Shown here: positions 11,401 through 19,278 of the stretch, in pieces
How the letters are laid out: every line of letters starts with the position of its first letter
Numbering within the stretch: the first letter of the stretch is position 1
Origin: Pseudomonas iranensis
GTDB lineage: Bacteria; Pseudomonadota; Gammaproteobacteria; Pseudomonadales; Pseudomonadaceae
Reading direction: 5' to 3'
Length of the DNA: 64,000 nt
NCBI RefSeq assembly: GCF_014268585.2
Contig: NZ_CP077092.1
Location: 4,563,501 to 4,627,500, forward strand
Translations under genes and position numbers: made by a program
The notes under the pieces: model-generated
Told to the model about the DNA's origin: nothing
What the model saw: the letters and a program-made list of their open reading frames with translations, nothing else
Database searches by the model: none

Positions 11401-13317
11401 CGGCAGGCTCAGATTGTCGTTGAAGGTTTCCAGCAAGGTCTGCTGCGAGGTGTTGCTCAGCCGGCGAAGGATATCCAGATCGCTGTCAGCAAATTCGCTC
11501 AACTGCGGATCGATGCGCTTGAGCGTGTAGGCGCTGCTGCCCCATTCTTCAGGCTCTTCAGCGGGAAACCGCCAGCCGCCCTCGACGTGGCGGATCAGTT
11601 CCGGAGCATAGGCGTGTGCGCGTGCGGGGTGTTCCAGGCGCCAGTGCTGGGTGTCGATATCAAAGTTGCCAGCCAACAGGCGGTGCTCGAGGCGGCCGAT
11701 GGTCTTGTTGCCAATCTGATAGAACTCCTTCGAGCCGGCATCGATGGTGAATCCGGCCGGCAGAGCATGCTCGTACGGGCTCAAATCAGGCTTCCACAGG
11801 CGCGGCTTGCCTGCCCGATCAAGAATCGCGGTGAACTGCGCGAAGAACTCCGGATGCGCGCGCAGCAGTTTTTTGCCCAGTGTTCCCAGCGCCTTCTGAC
11901 CGCCGGCAAAAACGCCCATCAATGCGATGTTCTCTACCACACTGAGCAAATGTGACAGCGCTTGCTGATGATCACCGCGGCGCCAGTCCTCGACGCCGTC
12001 ATACACCTCACCGAGCAATTGCCCGACCGCGACGCCCATCATCAATTGCCCCAGGACCGGCACGAACAGCCCTGCCAACGACGCCACGGTGACCCCGCGC
12101 TGAATGAAATCCAACAGACGTTTTTGTCGGATCTCTTCATCGATATCAGCGGTTGGCACCGCCAGTTTGCGCGCGTCGATCTGCAATTTTCCGACATGGC
12201 TTTGCACCATGAAATCGAAAAGCGGCACATCGATCGGCCAATGCTCGACGACGCCCAGGTCAGGCTTTTCAGCTAACGCCTTGAAGAAGTCCGCCTTGTC
12301 ATCTTCATCCAGAGTACCGGCGAAATACCCTTGATATTCCGTACTCTTGAGTTGTTGCGCGAGGTAGCGCTTGAACGCATTGAAACTCGGGTATTCATAC
12401 ACGGCGCGCTCGGGCTCGCCGGGCATATACACCATGCATCCGTCCTCAGGGTGTTGTTCCACGCAGCGTTTGGAAAATACCACGACGCCCCAAACGCAGC
12501 TGTCGAGGATTCTGATGCCCTGCATGATCATCGGGTCTTTGCCGTAGCGCAGGTGCTGCGCCGAAGCGACGCCTTCGCCCAGCATCAGATCCTGCAGCAT
12601 GCGCAAACCTGCTGCGGTGATATCGCCCCTGAGCTGCGCAAGATGAGCATCCAGCTCCAGCAGCGATTGCTTCAATGCGGCGATATCGCGGGTCATGGCA
12701 CTGGTGGCCACGACTTTGCCGCAGTCTTCACGCAGACCGAACACTTGCTGCAGATGCTCCTGGTATTTCTTGCCCAGATCCAGCTCGCGGCAAAACGCTG
12801 CGAACGCTGCCGGCGTCAGGTCTTTCACGCCGTCGGGCGCGCTGTTGATGCGCACCAGACTGCCGGCGGGGAAACCGTCGGCCTGCTCCTCGTCTGCGCT
12901 GAAGTTCTGCATGGCTGCCTGCAACAGGCTTTGCGTCGCGTGATTGACCAAGCCGATATCGGCCTGCTCCGTCGCCGTCACATCGCAGCCGCAATCGACG
13001 CCGGGCAGACTGAGCAGATCCTCGCTCACGTCATAGACCGCTGGCCATTTCTCGCTCAGCGCCGCGTTGAGTTCGCTGATACAGAAGCTGTGCAATGGTT
13101 TGAGCCGGGTCAGATCCTTGTCGACTTTGACTTGCAGGGTGTGCAGTTCACGATTGATTTCGTCCAGCTTGTTCAGCGTGGCCGCAGAAGCCGTGAGCAG
13201 ATGCGCCGGCAAGCTTTTTTCCAGGCTTTCAGCGGTATCGAGATCACCGGTAGCGTCGTACAGGGTGCTCAGGACCGAGTCCTGAGTCTGCGGATTGGTC
13301 TTGTCTTGGCTGGGCAT
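8491..13317 (-). CDS. giant DUF6543/LRR/NEL-domain protein, putative E3 ubiquitin ligase effector
   Basis: A 1608-residue protein. The N-terminal two thirds resemble the DUF6543 (dermonecrotic-toxin-like) region of large Pseudomonas toxins and contain a hydrophobic stretch at about residues 405-440. Residues about 1115-1285 hold leucine-rich repeats (LDSLELGSNAITRLPEIL, LQRLSLAGNQLKL, LRYLNLDKNPL, LRRLSLNDTGITELPEGL). The last 320 residues look like a NEL domain, the bacterial E3 ligase fold of IpaH/SspH/SlrP. The NEL catalytic CxD motif is present as HCTDN, with Cys1404 (codon 9106-9108) and Asp1406. There is no Sec signal peptide and no chaperone or secretion gene beside it. Export by type III or another route, and activity on host ubiquitin, are inferences. 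The start has AAGGA at 8 bases inside a hairpin (see 13319-13336). Confidence 0.85.
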   Translation of the reverse strand: MPSQDKTNPQTQDSVLSTLYDATGDLDTAESLEKSLPAHLLTASAATLNKLDEINRELHTLQVKVDKDLTRLKPLHSFCISELNAALSEKWPAVYDVSEDLLSLPGVDCGCDVTATEQADIGLVNHATQSLLQAAMQNFSADEEQADGFPAGSLVRINSAPDGVKDLTPAAFAAFCRELDLGKKYQEHLQQVFGLREDCGKVVATSAMTRDIAALKQSLLELDAHLAQLRGDITAAGLRMLQDLMLGEGVASAQHLRYGKDPMIMQGIRILDSCVWGVVVFSKRCVEQHPEDGCMVYMPGEPERAVYEYPSFNAFKRYLAQQLKSTEYQGYFAGTLDEDDKADFFKALAEKPDLGVVEHWPIDVPLFDFMVQSHVGKLQIDARKLAVPTADIDEEIRQKRLLDFIQRGVTVASLAGLFVPVLGQLMMGVAVGQLLGEVYDGVEDWRRGDHQQALSHLLSVVENIALMGVFAGGQKALGTLGKKLLRAHPEFFAQFTAILDRAGKPRLWKPDLSPYEHALPAGFTIDAGSKEFYQIGNKTIGRLEHRLLAGNFDIDTQHWRLEHPARAHAYAPELIRHVEGGWRFPAEEPEEWGSSAYTLKRIDPQLSEFADSDLDILRRLSNTSQQTLLETFNDNLSLPVRLRDTVERVRIGRQLRELTTELENGEIHSEQPLEEQMHALTQLPGWPTDRYIEVIGHEGDVDTTYPANSTLDENLGVPVTQGQLALGRLLQTVIDGLYEHEVEALLGGKVAKSTQAPALARKLGAALESDYRAALERMYKRYDHSDAQDLGKLRQVFADISARHGQRLIDRASTVERLHLRSSGSAPLRLGQRARAGIAEVRLDRALSGLHCSWLANADTDRLAMKLLPRLSSWNAQLRLQVRDKALAGPILEDIGDASATSENTGYLVKSTQGYEAFGGDKKSLGKVVSGPDALYMAILKALPPRQRTALGLADAGQVSTQQLRKKLLNVALDEREFTARALRGGSTESLPVEPACVQGDQVPVAGHSRKLLRKARRLYPRLNEPQLNQLLNELGGDPLSRATRIKALRQNLQTLRDALFVWSEDSAALQAMGGDLAEARHSRKMAAELIEEAFRRFHWATNDEGKNLCTLDLDGMRIGKVPTLPPSVSFDHVGQLSMRNMALGDDVAYFLKSFKQLDSLELGSNAITRLPEILSHMPRLQRLSLAGNQLKLTEQTLAKLNNLSTLRYLNLDKNPLGATPDFSQMTQLRRLSLNDTGITELPEGLDHSAHIELMDLSANKITELPEWLFEKSRRFTGALKLGLNPFSETAQTHLENYRDNFGIGMGYIADDIARMNEQTARSLWLTKVSGEEWAEQSRIWAALRSDQTADGLFTLLAQLGDTADGKQGGADMQRRVWAVLKAAEADEPLSRQLLDIAADPLHCTDNAALVFSRIEVAVEVERVSSAASGSRGTAKALLELGRSLFRLDRLEEIALEHSLRAPKVDALEMNLAYRIGLTDALGLRGQPENMLFSAQSGVTAADLEVAKNRIFTAELSPQWLEYMQGRTFWRDYLRRTFVRKFALIDDVYDPQMSALFDKKDTLPSGDYLSQNQALKLEKDQAEDVLFKSLTEDAIRLMDLGICEMPDP

Positions 13318-13318
13318 G

Positions 13319-13336
13319 GCAATAGTCCTTTATTGC
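13319..13336 (-). promoter_or_regulatory. candidate RsmA/CsrA-binding hairpin over the NEL-gene ribosome site
   Basis: On the transcribed strand the leader reads GCAATAAAGGACTATTGC one base before the ATG triplet. This is a perfect 6-bp stem, GCAATA/TATTGC, with the hexaloop AAGGAC. The loop fits the ANGGAN hexaloop bound by CsrA/RsmA proteins, and its AAGGA is the Shine-Dalgarno of the gene. RsmA binding here would block translation, so the gene would be released by the Gac/Rsm small RNAs. Structure is seen in the sequence; binding is inferred. Confidence 0.6.
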
Positions 13337-13682
13337 GAGTTTGAACTCTCGACCCTAGCGCTGCCGGACAACCGATAACAGTTCAAAATGCTGGACAGTA
13401 TCCGCGCAGATCAAACGTTTTTTTGTATGGGAAAAACAGCCCTGCACCACCCCACCCGGAACGTCCGTGCACGTGTGGGCTTATGCAAAAAAAGCGTAAC
13501 GGCACAAGGGCAAATCCCGACACTCGATCACCGCCGATAGCGTTACGGCAGGAGCCAGCTTTGCCGCCTTATAACTTATCGATCTAAAACTCCACATACC
13601 GAGACAGGTCAGTTTCTGAGTACCCGCACTTTTCGCGTGGTACGGCTTGACCTTCCCCAACGGAAAAACCGGTAAGGACTTT
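13337..13682. other. intergenic region between the divergent NEL and NAGGN genes
   Basis: About 350 bases that must carry the promoters of the NEL gene (leftward) and the NAGGN operon (rightward). No REP element is present. No promoter could be assigned with confidence; AT-rich stretches at 13570-13600 (TTATAACTTATCGATC) are the most likely core-promoter site for the rightward operon. AAGGA at 13675-13679 is the ribosome site of the first NAGGN gene. Confidence 0.5.
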
Positions 13683-15455
13683 ATGTGCGGATTAGCTGGC
13701 GAGTTACGTTTTGATCAACAACCTGCAGACCTTGCAGCGATCGAGAGAATCACCCATCACCTGGCCCCTCGCGGCCCTGACGCGTGGGGCTTCCATGCCC
13801 AAGGGCCGATTGCCCTGGGTCATCGACGCCTGAAAATCATGGACCTGTCGGACGGCTCGGCGCAGCCGATGATCGACAGCCAATTGGGCCTGTCCCTGGC
13901 GTTCAATGGCGCGATCTATAACTTCCCGGAATTGCGCGCAGAGCTGGAAGCACTGGGGTATGCCTTCTATTCGGGCGGCGACACCGAAGTGCTGCTCAAG
14001 GGTTATCACGCCTGGGGCGAGGCACTGCTGCCGAAACTCAACGGTATGTTCGCCTTCGCCATTTGGGAGCGTGATGCCCAGCGCCTGTTCATCGCCCGTG
14101 ACCGTCTCGGCGTAAAGCCGTTGTACCTGTCGCGCACTGGCCAACGCCTGCGCTTCGCCTCGGCATTGCCAGCGCTGCTCAAGGGCGGCGACATCAACCC
14201 GATCCTCGATCCGGTGGCGCTCAATCACTATCTGAATTTCCACGCGGTCGTACCTGCGCCGCGCACGTTGCTGGCCGGTATCGAAAAACTGCCGCCTGCC
14301 ACCTGGATGCGCGTTGAAGCCGATGGCCGCACCGAGCAGAAAACCTGGTGGACCCTGCCCTACGGCCCGAATGAAGACGAGAAAAACCTCAATCTGGAAG
14401 ACTGGGTCGATCGCGTCCTCGACAGCACCCGCGAAGCGGTGGCGATTCGTCAGCGTGCGGCAGTGGACGTCGGCGTGTTGCTTTCGGGCGGTGTCGATTC
14501 GAGCATGCTCGTCGGCCTGTTGCGCGAAGTCGGCGTAGAGAATCTGTCGACTTTCTCCATCGGTTTCCAGGATGCCGGCGGCGAGCGCGGCGACGAGTTC
14601 CAGTACTCGGACCTGATCGCCAAACACTACGGCACTCGCCACCATCAGTTGCGCATCGACGAGAAGGAAATCATCGAGCAACTGCCCGCCGCCTTCCGCG
14701 CAATGAGCGAACCGATGGTCAGCCACGACTGCATCGCGTTCTATCTGTTGTCCCGCGAAGTGGCCAAGCACTGCAAAGTGGTGCAGAGCGGCCAAGGCGC
14801 GGACGAACTGTTTGCCGGTTACCACTGGTATCCGCAGGTCGACGGCGCGGCGGATCCGTACGCCGCTTATCGCGATGCATTCTTCGATCGCAGCTACGAC
14901 GACTACGCGGCGACGGTCCAGCCGAAATGGCTGGTCGATCATGATGCGGCGGGCGACTTCGTCAAACAGCATTTTGCCGAGCCCGGCGCCGATGCTGCCG
15001 TGGACAAGGCGCTGCGTCTGGACAGCACAGTGATGCTGGTCGATGACCCGGTCAAACGCGTCGACAACATGACCATGGCCTGGGGCCTGGAAGCGCGTAC
15101 GCCGTTTCTCGACTATCGACTGGTCGAACTGTCGGCTCGCGTTCCGGGCAAATTCAAGCTGCCCGATGGCGGCAAGCAAGTGCTCAAGGAAGCCGCACGT
15201 CGGGTCATTCCAAGCGAAGTGATCGACCGCAAGAAAGGCTACTTCCCGGTGCCGGGTCTCAAGCACTTGCAGGGCGACACACTCAATTGGGTGCGCGAGC
15301 TGCTGCTGGATCCGAGCCAGGATCGCGGCCTGTTCAACCCGAGCATGCTCGACAAGCTTTTGACTGATCCGCAAGGCCAGCTGACCCCGTTGCGCGGCTC
15401 GAAGCTGTGGCAACTGGCAGCCCTGAACCTGTGGCTCAGTGAACAAGGAATCTGA
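13683..15455 (+). CDS. asnO: N-acetylglutaminylglutamine amidotransferase (asparagine-synthase family)
   Basis: Forms the terminal amide of N-acetylglutaminylglutamine amide (NAGGN), an osmoprotectant dipeptide of Pseudomonas and rhizobia. It has the AsnB architecture: an N-terminal glutaminase whose nucleophile is Cys2 (MCGLAGELRF, exposed after Met removal), HLAPRGPDAWG and FNGAIYNFPELR, then a synthetase domain with the pyrophosphate loop LLSGGVDSSMLVGL. Length is 590 residues. The start is fixed by the Cys2 requirement and by AAGGA upstream; an upstream in-frame start would bury the nucleophile. It is the first gene of a three-gene operon; the next starts 3 bases after its stop. Expected to be induced by osmotic stress. 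Confidence 0.93.
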   Translation: MCGLAGELRFDQQPADLAAIERITHHLAPRGPDAWGFHAQGPIALGHRRLKIMDLSDGSAQPMIDSQLGLSLAFNGAIYNFPELRAELEALGYAFYSGGDTEVLLKGYHAWGEALLPKLNGMFAFAIWERDAQRLFIARDRLGVKPLYLSRTGQRLRFASALPALLKGGDINPILDPVALNHYLNFHAVVPAPRTLLAGIEKLPPATWMRVEADGRTEQKTWWTLPYGPNEDEKNLNLEDWVDRVLDSTREAVAIRQRAAVDVGVLLSGGVDSSMLVGLLREVGVENLSTFSIGFQDAGGERGDEFQYSDLIAKHYGTRHHQLRIDEKEIIEQLPAAFRAMSEPMVSHDCIAFYLLSREVAKHCKVVQSGQGADELFAGYHWYPQVDGAADPYAAYRDAFFDRSYDDYAATVQPKWLVDHDAAGDFVKQHFAEPGADAAVDKALRLDSTVMLVDDPVKRVDNMTMAWGLEARTPFLDYRLVELSARVPGKFKLPDGGKQVLKEAARRVIPSEVIDRKKGYFPVPGLKHLQGDTLNWVRELLLDPSQDRGLFNPSMLDKLLTDPQGQLTPLRGSKLWQLAALNLWLSEQGI

Positions 15456-15458
15456 TTG

Positions 15459-17207
15459 ATGAAACCCCATGCCATGTCCATCAACCAACGCCTGTTGCGT
15501 GGTCAGGCCCCCTCGTATGAACGTTTGCAGGCGCGCCTGGCCGAAGACGGCAGCGAGCCTGCCAGCGCCCCGATTGCCGTGCATTGCGGTTGGGGCCGGC
15601 TGCTGATCGGCCACACCTTTCCCGACCCGGCGTCGCTGGCGCAGGAGCTGCTCAACGAGCAACCCGGCGAGCGCGACATCGCCCTGTATGTTGCCGCACC
15701 GCAGCAGATTCTCGGCCTGGAGCCGACGCAGCTGTTTCTCGATCCATCCGACACCCTGCGTTTGTGGTTCAGCGATTACCGGCAGGCCACGCGGGTGTTT
15801 CGCGGCTTCCGCATTCGTCGTGCGCAGAGCGAAACCGACTGGCAGGGCATCAACCGTTTGTACCAGGCGCGCGGCATGTTGCCGATCGATCAGGAGTTGC
15901 TCACCCCGCATCATCAGGGCGGCCCGGTGTACTGGCTGGCGGAAGACGAGGACAGCGGCGCGGTGATCGGCAGTGTGATGGGTCTCAATCATGAAAAAGC
16001 CTTCAACGACCCGGAACACGGCAGCAGCCTGTGGTGCCTGGCGGTCGACCCGCATTGCTCGCGCCCCGGCGTCGGCGAAGTGCTGGTGCGACATTTGGTC
16101 GAGCACTTCATGAGTCGCGGTCTGGCTTATCTGGATCTGTCGGTGCTGCACGACAACCGTCAGGCGAAAAACCTTTACGCCAAACTGGGTTTCCGCAACC
16201 TGCCGACCTTCGCCATCAAGCGCAAGAACGGCATCAACCAGCCGCTGTTTCTCGGCCCGGGCCCGGAGGCGAATTTCAATCCTTACGCGCGGATCATCGT
16301 CGAAGAAGCGCATCGACGCGGTATCGACGTGCAAGTCGATGACGCCGACGCCGGGCTGTTCACCCTTAGCCATGGCGGCCGTCGCGTGCGCTGCCGCGAG
16401 TCGCTGAGCGATCTGACCAGTGCGATCAGCATGACCCTGTGCCAGGACAAAAGTCTGACCCACAAGGTGCTCAAGGCCGCAGGCCTGAAACTGCCGGCGC
16501 AGCAACTGGCGGGCAATGCCGACGACAACCTGGCCTTCCTCGATGAGCACCAACGGGTGGTGGTCAAGCCTCTCGATGGCGAACAGGGCCACGGCGTCGC
16601 GGTGGATCTGCGCACCATCGAAGAGGTGCAGAAGGCCATCGAAAACGCCAAGCAGTTCGACAGTCGCGTGCTGCTGGAAAGCTTCCACGAAGGTCTTGAT
16701 CTGCGCATTGTGGTGATCGGCTTTGAAGTGGTGGCGGCGGCGATTCGCAAGCCCGCCGAAGTGGTCGGCGATGGTCAGCATTCGATCGGTGCGCTGATCG
16801 AAGCGCAGAGCCGCCGCCGGCAAGCCGCCACCAGTGGCGAAAGCAAGATTCCGCTGGACCACGAAACCCAACGCACGCTGCATGCCGCCGGTTACGACTA
16901 CAGCAGCATCCTGCCGGCCGGCGAGCATCTGTTCGTGCGGCGCACGGCCAACCTGCACACCGGCGGGACGCTGGAAGACGTGACCGACATTCTTCATCCG
17001 ACGCTGGTCGACGCGGCAGTGCGCGCGGCGCGGGCGCTGGATATTCCAATGGTCGGGCTCGATCTGATGGTGCCGGCAGCGGATCAGCCCGAGTACGTGT
17101 TCATCGAAGCCAACGAACGCGCCGGCCTCGCCAACCATGAACCGCAGCCGACGGCGGAGCGCTTTGTCGATCTGTTGTTTCCGCATAGTCAGCCGGCTGT
17201 TTCGTGA
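15459..17207 (+). CDS. ngg: N-acetylglutaminylglutamine synthetase (GNAT plus ATP-grasp)
   Basis: Makes the N-acetylglutaminylglutamine backbone of NAGGN. The 582-residue protein fuses an acetyltransferase domain (about residues 115-265, with the CoA-binding block LAVDPHCSRPGVGEVLVRHL) to a C-terminal ATP-grasp ligase like those of cyanophycin synthetase and glutathione synthetase (VVVKPLDGEQGHGVAVDL, then VFIEANERAGLANHEP for metal binding). This fusion is specific to the NAGGN pathway. ATG 15459 has AAGGAA at 8 bases. It is translationally close to the upstream amidotransferase gene and is followed by a REPIN before the peptidase gene, which may lower expression of the last gene. Confidence 0.93.
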   Translation: MKPHAMSINQRLLRGQAPSYERLQARLAEDGSEPASAPIAVHCGWGRLLIGHTFPDPASLAQELLNEQPGERDIALYVAAPQQILGLEPTQLFLDPSDTLRLWFSDYRQATRVFRGFRIRRAQSETDWQGINRLYQARGMLPIDQELLTPHHQGGPVYWLAEDEDSGAVIGSVMGLNHEKAFNDPEHGSSLWCLAVDPHCSRPGVGEVLVRHLVEHFMSRGLAYLDLSVLHDNRQAKNLYAKLGFRNLPTFAIKRKNGINQPLFLGPGPEANFNPYARIIVEEAHRRGIDVQVDDADAGLFTLSHGGRRVRCRESLSDLTSAISMTLCQDKSLTHKVLKAAGLKLPAQQLAGNADDNLAFLDEHQRVVVKPLDGEQGHGVAVDLRTIEEVQKAIENAKQFDSRVLLESFHEGLDLRIVVIGFEVVAAAIRKPAEVVGDGQHSIGALIEAQSRRRQAATSGESKIPLDHETQRTLHAAGYDYSSILPAGEHLFVRRTANLHTGGTLEDVTDILHPTLVDAAVRAARALDIPMVGLDLMVPAADQPEYVFIEANERAGLANHEPQPTAERFVDLLFPHSQPAVS

Positions 17208-17230
17208 CCCATCGTTGTTCCGGCTGACGC

Positions 17231-17297
17231 CTTCGCGAGCAGGCTCGCTCCCACAGGGGAATGCATTCCAAATGTGGGAGCGAGCCTGCTCGCGAAG
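17231..17297. repeat. REPIN
   Basis: Inverted pair of CGCGAGCAGGCTCGCTCCCAC units separated by about 20 bases. It is inside the NAGGN operon between the synthetase and peptidase genes, where it could stabilise upstream mRNA or reduce downstream expression. Confidence 0.92.
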
Positions 17298-17366
17298 AGG
17301 CCCTGAACGTCACCACCAATTTTCCTCATCGAAACCATCGATGTGCTCAACCCATCAGGAGTTTCC

Positions 17367-18557
17367 ATGACCACACAAATCCCTGAACCGGATCTGGCTT
17401 ACCTGCAAAAAGTCCTGCTGGAAATGCTCGCCATTCCCAGCCCTACCGGGTTCACCGACACCATCGTGCGCTATGTCGCCGAGCGTCTCGAAGAGCTGGG
17501 CATTCCGTTCGAAATGACCCGGCGCGGCACGATTCGCGCGACGTTGAAGGGCAAAAAGAGCAGCCCTGACCGCGCGGTGTCTGCGCACCTGGACACCATC
17601 GGCGCCGCTGTGCGTGCGGTGAAAGACAACGGTCGCCTGACCCTCGCCCCGGTCGGTTGCTGGTCGAGCCGCTTTGCCGAGGGCAGCCGGGTCAGCCTGT
17701 TTACCGACACCGGGGTGATCCGCGGCAGCGTTCTGCCGCTGATGGCGTCCGGGCATGCGTTCAACACCCAGGTCGATGAAATGCCGATCAGTTGGGATCA
17801 CGTTGAACTGCGTCTGGACGCTTACTGCGCGACCAAGGCTGATTGCGAATCGCTGGGCATTCACGTCGGCGACGTGGTGGCGTTCGACCCGCTGCCGGAG
17901 TTCACCGAGAGCGGCCATATCAGCGCCCGCCACCTAGACGACAAGGCCGGTGTTGCCGCATTGCTCGCTGCTCTGAAGGCGATTGTCGACAGCGGCCAGG
18001 AACTGAACATCGATTGCCATCCACTGTTCACCATCACCGAGGAAACCGGCAGCGGTGCAGCGGCGGCATTGCCGTGGGACGTCAGCGAGTTTGTCGGCAT
18101 CGACATTGCACCGGTCGCCCCCGGCCAGCATTCCAGCGAACACGCGGTGAGCGTGGCGATGCAGGATTCGGGCGGGCCGTATGACTATCACCTGTCGCGG
18201 CATCTGTTGCGTCTGGCCGATGAACACGAATTGCCGGTGCGCCGTGACATGTTCCGCTATTACTTCAGCGATGCGCACTCGGCGGTCACCGCCGGCCACG
18301 ACATCCGCACCGCCCTGCTCGCTTTCGGCTGCGATGCCACCCACGGCTACGAGCGTACGCACATCGACAGTCTGGCGGCGCTCAGCCGTTTGCTCGGCGC
18401 GTACATTCTGAGCCCGCCGGTCTTTGCCAGCGACGCGGCGCCGGCCAATGCTTCACTGGATCGCTTCAGCCATCAGATCGAGCATGACACGCAGATGGAA
18501 AGCGAAACCCGCGTGCCGCCGGTGGACAGTCTGGTGGGGCAGCGTTCTGACAGTTGA
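17367..18557 (+). CDS. M42-family metallopeptidase of the NAGGN system
   Basis: A 396-residue metallopeptidase that regularly accompanies NAGGN synthesis genes; a role in breaking down the osmolyte after stress is the usual proposal. Metal-binding blocks are SAHLDTIG (about residue 72), HLDDKAGVAALLAALK (bridging Asp), the catalytic-base region TITEETGSGAA and the GIDIAPVAPGQHSSEH block; a late His region YERTHIDSL is also present. The start at 17367 has AGGAG upstream; the reading eight codons longer is less likely. Same strand as the two biosynthetic genes, 159 bases downstream of them across a REPIN. Confidence 0.9.
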   Translation: MTTQIPEPDLAYLQKVLLEMLAIPSPTGFTDTIVRYVAERLEELGIPFEMTRRGTIRATLKGKKSSPDRAVSAHLDTIGAAVRAVKDNGRLTLAPVGCWSSRFAEGSRVSLFTDTGVIRGSVLPLMASGHAFNTQVDEMPISWDHVELRLDAYCATKADCESLGIHVGDVVAFDPLPEFTESGHISARHLDDKAGVAALLAALKAIVDSGQELNIDCHPLFTITEETGSGAAAALPWDVSEFVGIDIAPVAPGQHSSEHAVSVAMQDSGGPYDYHLSRHLLRLADEHELPVRRDMFRYYFSDAHSAVTAGHDIRTALLAFGCDATHGYERTHIDSLAALSRLLGAYILSPPVFASDAAPANASLDRFSHQIEHDTQMESETRVPPVDSLVGQRSDS

Positions 18558-18580
18558 GCCTTCGGTGAACAGATAACCGC

Positions 18581-18645
18581 TTTCGCGAGCAGGCTCGCTC
18601 CCACAGGGATCGCATTTCAAAGGTGGGAGCGAGCCTGCTCGCGAA
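18581..18645. repeat. REPIN
   Basis: Inverted pair of the REP unit, GCGAGCAGGCTCGCTCCCAC then its complement, between the NAGGN peptidase gene and the yheU-like gene. Confidence 0.92.
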
Positions 18646-18727
18646 TGGGCCGGCACGGCCAATACAAAAACTGGCAGGCAAAACCCAATCCCCGTAGCAT
18701 CCCGACATTGATTTGACCGAGGTGCCC

Positions 18728-18955
18728 ATGCTCATTCCCCACGACGCGCTTGAAGTCGACACCCTCACCCGCCTGATCGAGGATTTCGTCACCCGCGACG
18801 GTACCGACAACGGCGATGACACTCCGCTGGAAACCCGCGTCCTGCGCGTGCGTCAGGCACTGACCAAAGGCCAGGCACTGATCGTGTTCGACCCGGAAAG
18901 CGAACAGTGCCAGCTGATGCTCAAGCACGATGTACCCAAGCATCTGTTCGACTGA
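18728..18955 (+). CDS. YheU family (UPF0270) small protein
   Basis: A 75-residue acidic cytoplasmic protein beginning MLIPHDALEVDTLTRLIEDFVTRDG. The opening MLIP and the central block LVRQAL-like RVRQALTKGQALIVFDPESE match the UPF0270/YheU family, whose molecular role is unknown. The ATG has GAGGTG just upstream. It ends 4 bases before the convergent csrA-like gene. Confidence 0.88.
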   Translation: MLIPHDALEVDTLTRLIEDFVTRDGTDNGDDTPLETRVLRVRQALTKGQALIVFDPESEQCQLMLKHDVPKHLFD

Positions 18956-18959
18956 ACCG

Positions 18960-19145
18960 TCAGCCAGCCTTTGCGGCGGCCTCCTTGCGCTTGATCCGGT
19001 CATAGACCTCGGCGCGGTGTACATGGACCTTTTTCGGCGCCTCGACGCCGAAGCGCACGCTGGAGCCGTTGACCGACAGAACACGCAGGGTGATGTCGTC
19101 TCCGATTGAAATCAACTCACCGACCACACGGCTGAGTACAAGCAT
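18960..19145 (-). CDS. csrA: CsrA/RsmA-family RNA-binding regulator (divergent paralogue)
   Basis: A 61-residue RNA-binding translational regulator. It opens [20 protein letters not shown], the canonical CsrA N-terminus with the RNA-contacting first strand, and has [13 protein letters not shown], where the Arg of the second RNA-contact strand (VHR) is kept. The middle strand ([21 protein letters not shown]) differs from the usual RsmA/RsmE sequence (VRIGINAPK), so this is probably an extra paralogue such as RsmI-type, not the housekeeping RsmA. The start is chosen three codons inside the longest frame because AAGGA lies 8 bases upstream of it. The protein acts with GacA-controlled small RNAs in pseudomonads. 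Confidence 0.9.
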   Translation of the reverse strand: MLVLSRVVGELISIGDDITLRVLSVNGSSVRFGVEAPKKVHVHRAEVYDRIKRKEAAAKAG

Positions 19146-19278
19146 GGGATTCATCCTTCAGGACTGGCAAACCCTGAAGATGCGCGGCTTACAGCGTCTT
19201 CACAATCCACGACGAGCAAATCAGTCTTGCCCTACAGCTGCCCACGCCCGCAGCTGTCAGACGCTTCGCACAAAAGCC

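Noticed and set aside
13704..17186. A 1160-codon open frame antisense to the NAGGN amidotransferase and synthetase genes
   Set aside because: The sense strand encodes two enzymes with all catalytic motifs; the antisense frame has high Arg/Gln/Val content typical of complementary frames in GC-rich DNA and no domain.
3301..18645. Regular palindromic repeats that might suggest a CRISPR array
   Set aside because: The repeats are scattered between genes in inverted pairs, not in a tandem series with unique spacers, and no cas genes are present.
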